The notes beneath the pieces were generated by a model. It searched no databases. It saw nothing but the letters and a program-made list of their open reading frames with translations, and was not told the origin of the DNA. This document shows, one piece after another, positions 58,678 through 64,000 of a stretch of DNA of 64,000 nucleotides. The stretch's first letter is position 1. The number at the start of each line of letters is the position of its first letter. The DNA lies in contig JAONQW010000005.1 of the NCBI GenBank assembly GCA_028412835.1, positions 32,958 through 96,957 on the forward strand, given 5' to 3'. Origin of the DNA: Candidatus Pelagibacterales bacterium. GTDB lineage: Bacteria; Pseudomonadota; Alphaproteobacteria; Pelagibacterales; AG-422-B15. The position numbers and the translations under genes are program-made.

Positions 58678-59427
58678 TTAGTTCATAAAAGAAGGGTCTA
58701 ATTTCTCCATTTTTCTTCTTACCGCTGGCCATAAAAGTGCCCCTGCCATTCCTTGTGAAGCTTCACCTTGTTGTTTGGTTGTTTCAATTGCTTCTGTTGA
58801 TGGAGCATTTAATTCTAACTTTCCAGCCATAGCTCTGACTTGATAAGTACAAGCTTTTTCTAAAAAGTAAATATATGTAAATGCATCAGCAACATTTTTG
58901 CCAGCTGCTAATGTTCCATGATTGCGGAGAATCATAAGATTTTTTTCACCTAAGTCAGCCACTAAGCGTTTTTTTTCATCTTCAAGAAGGGCTACACCTT
59001 CATAATCATGATAAGCTATTTGATTTCGAACTAACATTCCCGTCTGAGCTAGAGGCAATAGTCCATCTTTTAAAGACGCAACTGCTACACCATCATTTGA
59101 ATGTAAATGAACAATACAATGAGCGTCACTTCGTGCTTCGTGAATTGCACTATGAATAATAAAGCCTGCAGGATTAACAAAGTTATTAGTTTCACTTATA
59201 ATTTTACCATTGAGGTCTACCTTTACAAGATTAGATGCGGTAATTTCATCAAACAAGTATCCATATGGATTAATTAAAAAGTGGTCTTCGGTTCCTGGTA
59301 CTCGTGCAGAGATATGTGTAAAAATTAAATCATCCCAACCAAAGTAAGGAATAGTTCGATAAAATGCTGCAAGATCCACTCTTATATCCCACTCTTCTTT
59401 TGAAACTGTATTTTTTACATCAACCAT
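58678..59427 (-). CDS. Class II aldolase/adducin family protein
   Basis: These zinc enzymes split or rearrange sugar phosphates and related hydroxy-ketones. The 249 residues have the fold signatures 'FTHISARVPGTEDHFLINPYG', the metal ligands His107 and His109 in 'CIVHLHSND', and His170 in 'ILRNHGTL'. The family includes fuculose-phosphate aldolase, ribulose-phosphate 4-epimerase and many uncharacterised members. This one looks like the 'class II aldolase/adducin' group without a known substrate. It starts 3 bases after the glpK stop, so it is co-transcribed with glycerol kinase. Confidence 0.85.
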   Translation of the reverse strand: MVDVKNTVSKEEWDIRVDLAAFYRTIPYFGWDDLIFTHISARVPGTEDHFLINPYGYLFDEITASNLVKVDLNGKIISETNNFVNPAGFIIHSAIHEARSDAHCIVHLHSNDGVAVASLKDGLLPLAQTGMLVRNQIAYHDYEGVALLEDEKKRLVADLGEKNLMILRNHGTLAAGKNVADAFTYIYFLEKACTYQVRAMAGKLELNAPSTEAIETTKQQGEASQGMAGALLWPAVRRKMEKLDPSFMN

Positions 59428-59430
59428 ATT

Positions 59431-60906
59431 TTATAATCCTATTAAATTATTAACTATTTTTTTCCAATTTGAATACATTGCATGGCGTTCTTCTTCATCC
59501 ATGTTTGGAATAAAAATCCTATCAGATTTCCATAGATCTTCAATATCTCTAAGGTTACTAAAAAATCCAACTTTTAAGCCAGCTAAATAAGCAGCACCCA
59601 TAACTGTAGTCTCGTGATTAGTTGGTCTTTCAACTTTAATATTTAAAATATCTGCTAAAAACTGCATCATCCAATTGTTATTAGACATACCTCCATCAAC
59701 TCGCATAGTCATATCTTCTTGTATCTCATCTCCAAGATCGAGCTTTAATGACTCCAATAAATCTTTGGTTTGAAAACATATTGATTTAAGAGCTGCTTTT
59801 ACAATATCACCTTTGGAGGTATCTCTGGTAATGCCATAAATTGTTCCTCGTGTATCTGATTTCCAATATGGTGCACCTAATCCAGTAAAGGCTGGTATGA
59901 ATGTAATGTTATTTTTACTATTCTGAATCAAAGACTCAATTTCAGAAACATCTTTGAATAATTTCATTTCATCACGTAACCATTGTACTACTGTTCCTGC
60001 ATTAAAAATACTGCCTTCAACAGCATATTGTTTTTTATCATCAACTTTTGAAGCAATGGTTGTTAGTAATTTATTTTTTGATTTAGTTTTGTTATCATCT
60101 GTATTTATTAAGACAAAACAACCGGTACCATAGGTTGCTTTAATCATTCCTTTTTTCACACAAAGTTGTCCTAAAGAAGCTGACTGTTGATCCCCTATTA
60201 CACCTCCTATAGGTATCTCAATTCCAAAATGATCTGCATGAATTGTTCCAAAGTCATCTTTATTAGATTGTACAGTTGGTAAAATAGATTCTCTTATATT
60301 AAATAAATCTAAAATTTCGTGATCCCATACTTCATCAGCAATATTGTATAGCATTGTTCTTGAGGCATTGGTGATGTCAGTCAAATGTTTAGTCTTATTA
60401 GATAGATTCCAAATAATCCATGTATCAATTGTCCCAACGATTAAATTATTTTGATCTTTAATATTTTCTAATAGCCACTGTATTTTTGAAGCAGAGAAAT
60501 ATGGATCAATGATTAGTCCTGTTTTTTCTTGAATAAGATTTGTGTAATCTTTATCTACAAGATCTTGGCAAATGTTTTGAGTACGTCTGTCTTGCCAAAC
60601 AATTGCATTGTATAAAGGTTTGCCGGTTACTTTGTCCCAAGCAACTATAGTTTCTCTTTGGTTAGTTATACCACAACTTAAAATGTCATTCTGAATAATC
60701 TTATTTCTTTCAAACATAGTTGTGATTGTTGATTTAACAGTTTGCATAATCTCAAGTGGATCATGCTCAACCCAACCGTTAGCTGGATAAATTTGTTTAA
60801 ACTCGACACTCTCTTGATCAATAATAAATCCATTTTTGTCGATAAGTGCAGCTCTGGTGCTTGAGGTGCCTTGATCAATGGCTAAAATATAGGGGCTTTT
60901 CGACAT
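59431..60906 (-). CDS. glpK: Glycerol kinase
   Basis: GlpK phosphorylates glycerol to glycerol 3-phosphate. The FGGY-family motifs are 'ILAIDQGTSSTRAALID', 'IVWQDRRT', 'GVIGDQQSASLGQLCVKKGMIKATYGTGCFVL' and 'RVDGGMSNNNWMMQFLADIL'. It has 491 residues, the usual length. No glycerol facilitator or GlpD is adjacent; the partner gene is the class II aldolase. It is divergent from nadK across an 81-base AT-rich spacer. FGGY kinases differ in substrate, but this one resembles true GlpK through most of its length. Confidence 0.9.
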   Translation of the reverse strand: MSKSPYILAIDQGTSSTRAALIDKNGFIIDQESVEFKQIYPANGWVEHDPLEIMQTVKSTITTMFERNKIIQNDILSCGITNQRETIVAWDKVTGKPLYNAIVWQDRRTQNICQDLVDKDYTNLIQEKTGLIIDPYFSASKIQWLLENIKDQNNLIVGTIDTWIIWNLSNKTKHLTDITNASRTMLYNIADEVWDHEILDLFNIRESILPTVQSNKDDFGTIHADHFGIEIPIGGVIGDQQSASLGQLCVKKGMIKATYGTGCFVLINTDDNKTKSKNKLLTTIASKVDDKKQYAVEGSIFNAGTVVQWLRDEMKLFKDVSEIESLIQNSKNNITFIPAFTGLGAPYWKSDTRGTIYGITRDTSKGDIVKAALKSICFQTKDLLESLKLDLGDEIQEDMTMRVDGGMSNNNWMMQFLADILNIKVERPTNHETTVMGAAYLAGLKVGFFSNLRDIEDLWKSDRIFIPNMDEEERHAMYSNWKKIVNNLIGL

Positions 60907-60987
60907 TTGTAATTAAGCTCAGTAATTGTTATATAATTATGTGATATTTTAAGCTAAAGGCATAACTATTAATACTAAGAAATAACT

Positions 60988-61755
60988 ATGAATTTACAAA
61001 AACCTTATTTTGTTAGCTCTGCATCAAAAGAAGCAATGCAATATAAGACTGAATTAGAGAAGCAATATGGATCATTCACTGCCGATGAATGTGATGTAAT
61101 TATTGCTCTTGGGGGTGATGGCTTCATGTTGGAGGCAATCAAAGATGATCTTAATCTTAATTTACCTATTTTTGGATTAAATTTTGGTAGCGTTGGTTTT
61201 TTAATGAATACTGTAAATGATGAACATTTACTGGAGCGTGTTAATGCCTCACAATCAATTGATATTGCTCCACTAAAAATGACTGCTACTACTTCTGATA
61301 ATAAAGTTCATACTGGTATAGCAATTAACGAAGTTTCATTGCTAAGAGAAACGCGGCAAGCAGCAAAATTAAAGATAACAATCGATAACAATTCACGACT
61401 AGAAGAATTAATCTGTGATGGCATTTTGCTATCTACTCCATCTGGAAGTACAGCTTATAATCTTTCTGCTCATGGTCCAATCTTGCCTATTAATGCTGAC
61501 GTTCTAGCATTAACTCCAATTAGTGCATTTAGACCTAGAAGATGGCGTGGTGCTATTATTGAAAGTTCATCACAAGTTGAGTTTGAAATTTTAGAAGCTG
61601 AAAAAAGACCTGTGAGTGCAGTAGCTGATAATGTTGAAGTTCGTAATGTTATAAAAGTAGCTGTAGCTCAAGACCAAGAGCACAAAATAAAAATCTTATT
61701 CGATGCTAAGCATTCATTTGAAGAACGAATTTTAAACGAACAATTTAAATTTTAA
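60988..61755 (+). CDS. nadK: NAD kinase
   Basis: NadK phosphorylates NAD+ to NADP+. The motifs 'VIIALGGDGFMLEAI' (GGDG), 'FGLNFGSVGFLMN', 'INEVSLLRE', and 'ICDGILLSTPSGSTAYNLSAHGPILPI' are all present. It has 255 residues, the short form typical of Alphaproteobacteria. It overlaps the end of the convergent secreted-protein gene by 4 bases, and no terminator is visible between them. Confidence 0.96.
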   Translation: MNLQKPYFVSSASKEAMQYKTELEKQYGSFTADECDVIIALGGDGFMLEAIKDDLNLNLPIFGLNFGSVGFLMNTVNDEHLLERVNASQSIDIAPLKMTATTSDNKVHTGIAINEVSLLRETRQAAKLKITIDNNSRLEELICDGILLSTPSGSTAYNLSAHGPILPINADVLALTPISAFRPRRWRGAIIESSSQVEFEILEAEKRPVSAVADNVEVRNVIKVAVAQDQEHKIKILFDAKHSFEERILNEQFKF

Positions 61756-62864
61756 TTAGCTGTAAAAAGTATATCAACTGGGTCAGCACCATGTTTAGTG
61801 ATCATCAAGAATTCGTCTGATCCATCTAATGTGGTAAAATCAACACTTACTGATCCTGACAGCCCAAAGCCAATATTAAATTGAGTAGTATTTTCTGTAA
61901 TAATCAGTGGATTGGTTAAGCCTACGGCATATAGCATCACTACACCGTTTTCCATATTTGTAGCAACTGTTTCTAAATCTGATTGTAATAATATTGCAGC
62001 TTTATTTCCACCGCCTACTGATGAGGCTGCGTATGGCCACCTAGCTACCACACTAGTAGCGTTCCAGTTTCCATTTGCTTCGCCAAAAGTTTCTATAATT
62101 TCTGTAGCATAATCAAATGTGCCATCCGTTGCAGAACCGCACTTAGTGCTTGATTCCGCTGCTGTTCCATCGCCAGTTCTAAGGTCAACTTCACCATGAC
62201 TAGATCCAGTTGTTCCATCTAAATTTGAAAAAGTAGATGTTCTATCAATTGTCCAACATGTAGTTCCTGTTGTAATACTGTCACCTCCACCTCTCATTGC
62301 TGAAGCGGTTGACGTGGCACTAAAATCAAAGACTTGATCATGCTTAACTTGTAGATGATTGCTCATTAGCATAAAAGCATGCGTATATGTTTTTATCCCA
62401 AGATTAATGCCATTTTCAACTAGTGACGGGCTAGCAGTTGCTGTGCCGTCACCCTGATTAGTCAAAGTAATAACTTTTCCAGACACGTCAGTAAAAAATA
62501 GGTCACAATTAGTAGTATAATCAACGGTTGTTCCAGATGCTGAATAAGGATCAGCTGTACATAAGCCACCTTTGTAGAGTGTTACCCTATATTGATCAGG
62601 TATCATGTTGCAACTGTCTCTATAAGCCGCAGAAGTATCTGCATCGTATGGCATCCCATTACTAGCAAGAAGAATTGCACCTGAAGCATTAGTAGCGCAT
62701 GCACCACTGCAGGCATCTGAATCCTCACCATAAGTCTTGCCTTCACCACAAGTCTTTAAGTTTTCAACACTATCACTTAATACAGCAAAAGCTAATGATG
62801 AGAAAATAATTATAAATAGTGCTGATAGAAGAATTACAGCTGCATTTAATTTTTTTGTATTCAT
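61752..62864 (-). CDS. Exported cysteine-containing protein of unknown function
   Basis: I do not recognise this 370-residue protein. An N-terminal hydrophobic stretch 'NAAVILLSALFIIIFSSLAFA' looks like a Sec signal peptide cleaved after AFA. The mature part has eight cysteines, an even number, including 'CGEGKTYGEDSDACSGACATN' at its start. It is rich in Thr, Ser, Gly and Asp and poor in Lys, like secreted or surface proteins. The C-terminal part 'GFGLSGSVSVDFTTLDGSDEFLMITKHGADPV' suggests beta structure. It lies 14 bases after the inverse-autotransporter gene, so the two are probably co-expressed. It may be a surface partner or cargo of that barrel. Confidence 0.7.
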   Translation of the reverse strand: MNTKKLNAAVILLSALFIIIFSSLAFAVLSDSVENLKTCGEGKTYGEDSDACSGACATNASGAILLASNGMPYDADTSAAYRDSCNMIPDQYRVTLYKGGLCTADPYSASGTTVDYTTNCDLFFTDVSGKVITLTNQGDGTATASPSLVENGINLGIKTYTHAFMLMSNHLQVKHDQVFDFSATSTASAMRGGGDSITTGTTCWTIDRTSTFSNLDGTTGSSHGEVDLRTGDGTAAESSTKCGSATDGTFDYATEIIETFGEANGNWNATSVVARWPYAASSVGGGNKAAILLQSDLETVATNMENGVVMLYAVGLTNPLIITENTTQFNIGFGLSGSVSVDFTTLDGSDEFLMITKHGADPVDILFTAN

Positions 62865-62878
62865 AATATTAAATCCTA

Positions 62879-63781
62879 TTAAAATCCACTTACTACAATA
62901 TTGGCTGCACTAATCTTTATGACTCTAATTTTATTTTCACGTTTTACAGGAGTATACAGCTGATCTCTTACGCTAACATACTCAAAAGCACCATTAGTCT
63001 TTGTTAATTGCTTTGGTTCACCTAAATCAAAAACCATAGTGAAATTCGCATAAGCACCATCTCCTGTTTTATTGTCATCTATATATCCAAATTCAAAGTT
63101 AGTCTTACCAACGCTGCCAGCTAATCCATATTTTTCACCATCAAGGGTGAAATTTCCTGCAGCATTTTCAAATTCAAATATGCCAGCAAAAACATTTACA
63201 TCATAAGCAAGCGGCAGATGATAATCGAGACGGGCATCCCAGCCATCAAGGGCTTCTTCAGTTGAGCCGTCACCTAAAGATTGTATTCCACTGGTTGCAT
63301 CATAATAATTTCCACGAATATCAAAGACACTTGATATTGCTTCAATACCTACACCATTACGTTGGTGCGCATCATCAAATGAATAATCAAAAAATAGATT
63401 GGCTCCGAGCATGACTTTATCATCTTGAATTAAGTTTCGGTACCCAAGACCAACGTTAACAGTTTGATCATCATTGTGAATCGATATTGTATTTTGATTG
63501 AAGAATGCACTAGTTGCATCCTCAGAAAGTTTATTAACATTAGTTAAACTAAATGTTGGTTTTAAGTTTTCTTGAACTTGTATATCTAACTCAAGATACT
63601 TCACTCGATCAGTATTAAGTAAGTTTTCAGTAAGGTTATTAGTTAGATCGCTTATAAAATTATTTGTTTTATTTAATGACTTATTAATTAATGTATCCTC
63701 AAGATCAGTAGAATATACAGCTGTAATCATTGCAAGAGATAAGGCTGGAACAGTAATAATACTCTTAAAACACATAAACAT
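62879..63781 (-). CDS. Inverse autotransporter (intimin/invasin-type) beta-barrel protein with almost no passenger
   Basis: A signal peptide (about residues 1-24, ending 'MITAVYS') is followed by a polar region and a domain matching the inverse-autotransporter barrel: 'VNVGLGYRNLIQDDKVMLGANLFFDYSFDDAHQRNGVGIEAISSVFDIRGNYYDATSG' and 'GWDARLDYHLPLAYDVNVFAGI'. The segment 'VRDQLYTPVKRENKIRVIKI' resembles the linker that threads through the barrel. Normally Ig-like domains follow the linker; here the protein ends about 10 residues later at residue 300. It should insert in the outer membrane. It is preceded by tRNA-Leu on the same strand and followed by the exported 370-residue protein. Confidence 0.78.
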   Translation of the reverse strand: MFMCFKSIITVPALSLAMITAVYSTDLEDTLINKSLNKTNNFISDLTNNLTENLLNTDRVKYLELDIQVQENLKPTFSLTNVNKLSEDATSAFFNQNTISIHNDDQTVNVGLGYRNLIQDDKVMLGANLFFDYSFDDAHQRNGVGIEAISSVFDIRGNYYDATSGIQSLGDGSTEEALDGWDARLDYHLPLAYDVNVFAGIFEFENAAGNFTLDGEKYGLAGSVGKTNFEFGYIDDNKTGDGAYANFTMVFDLGEPKQLTKTNGAFEYVSVRDQLYTPVKRENKIRVIKISAANIVVSGF

Positions 63782-63825
63782 AATAGTACATTTATTGCTA
63801 AATATTAATAGTAATATTTATTTAT

Positions 63826-63912
63826 TGGTGCCCTTGGCCGGACTTGAACCGGCAAGCCCGTGAAGGCCACGGATTTTAAGTCCGTTATGTTTACCAATTT
63901 CATCACAAGGGC
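63826..63912 (-). tRNA. tRNA-Leu (UAA)
   Basis: The minus strand folds as an 87-base class II tRNA with acceptor GCCCTTG / CAAGGGC, discriminator A and encoded CCA. The anticodon loop CTTAAAA gives anticodon UAA. The variable arm is TGGCCTTCACGGGCTT, and the T arm has GGTTCAAGTCC. A TATAAG box at 63926-63931, the same hexamer as at tRNA-Tyr, lies 13 bases upstream. The inverse-autotransporter gene starts 44 bases downstream. Confidence 0.96.
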
Positions 63913-63925
63913 AAATTGGAAATTA

Positions 63926-63931
63926 CTTATA
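63926..63931 (-). promoter_or_regulatory. -10 like box for tRNA-Leu
   Basis: TATAAG on the minus strand lies 13 bases before the mature tRNA-Leu 5' end. It matches the -10 proposed for tRNA-Tyr. No convincing -35 is seen 16-18 bases upstream, so the call rests on the hexamer and position only. The rest of the 88-base stretch to the window end shows no gene. Confidence 0.35.
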
Positions 63932-64000
63932 CCTAGAATCTGGACTACATGCTAGGATTTTTACATATTCAAAATTAATAAAATGTTATTAATTTAAGTA

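Noticed and set aside
60907-60987. TATAAT at 60932-60937 as a divergent glpK/nadK promoter
   Set aside because: The hexamer lies in an AT-rich run and no -35 at proper spacing is seen on either strand, so it was not listed as a feature.
63913-64000. Short ATG frames at the right edge of the window
   Set aside because: They stop after a few codons and have no ribosome-binding site; no partial gene is supported there.

Overview
The window is a strongly AT-rich, very densely packed bacterial chromosome segment. No gene-free stretch exceeds 300 bases; the longest gaps are about 190 and 150 bases. The conserved order lepB-acpS-pdxJ-pyrE-rsh and smpB-dapA divergent from a lytic transglycosylase, plus a rpoBC-str-S10-spc-alpha ribosomal block, point to an Alphaproteobacterium. 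The AT bias, short spacers and frequent stop/start overlaps suggest a streamlined marine lineage of the SAR11 / HIMB59 / AEGEAN-169 kind. That assignment is an inference from gene order and composition, not from a database search.

Layout. 1-6505 (minus): 5' end of rnc, then lepB, acpS, pdxJ, pyrE, rsh, folK, smpB and dapA. 6589-8739 (plus): lytic transglycosylase. 8750-12070 (minus): tRNA-Ser(GCU) and gatB, gatA, gatC. 12128-22251 (plus): ruvX, pyrB, plsY, topA, an aldehyde dehydrogenase, a HAD-like protein, a glycerophosphodiesterase, panC, lipB and a gamma-butyrobetaine-hydroxylase-like dioxygenase. 22253-26678 (minus): propionyl-CoA carboxylase pccA/pccB and an rluC-type pseudouridine synthase. 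26725-55636 (minus): about 29 kb of transcription and translation genes, from rplQ/rpoA through the spc, S10 and str clusters, rpoC, rpoB, rplLJAK, nusG and secE, to tuf with tRNA-Trp, tRNA-Gly and tRNA-Tyr. 55828-56728 (plus): rlmB and tRNA-Thr. 56730-60906 (minus): fatty-acid-hydroxylase-like membrane protein, NAD-dependent formate dehydrogenase, class II aldolase and glycerol kinase. 60988-61755 (plus): nadK. 61752-63912 (minus): a secreted cysteine-containing protein of unknown function, an inverse-autotransporter (intimin/invasin-type) beta-barrel protein, and tRNA-Leu(UAA).

Most of the window is housekeeping: translation, RNA polymerase, Sec export, stringent response, amidotransferase-dependent tRNA charging, and cofactor synthesis (pyridoxal phosphate, folate, pantothenate, lipoate, NADP). 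The metabolic genes indicate propionyl-CoA carboxylation, formate oxidation to CO2 with NADH, glycerol phosphorylation, and possibly oxidation of trimethylated amines.

The least explained part is the right end. There an inverse-autotransporter barrel with almost no passenger is followed 14 bases later by an exported protein with paired cysteines, right beside a tRNA gene. Other points of note are a 35-base palindrome upstream of the tRNA-Tyr/tuf promoter, clear sigma70-type promoters in front of rpsL and rpsM, a hairpin between rplL and rpoB, and a perfect 11-bp terminator hairpin after formate dehydrogenase. No rRNA, CRISPR array, insertion sequence, phage gene or riboswitch was recognised.
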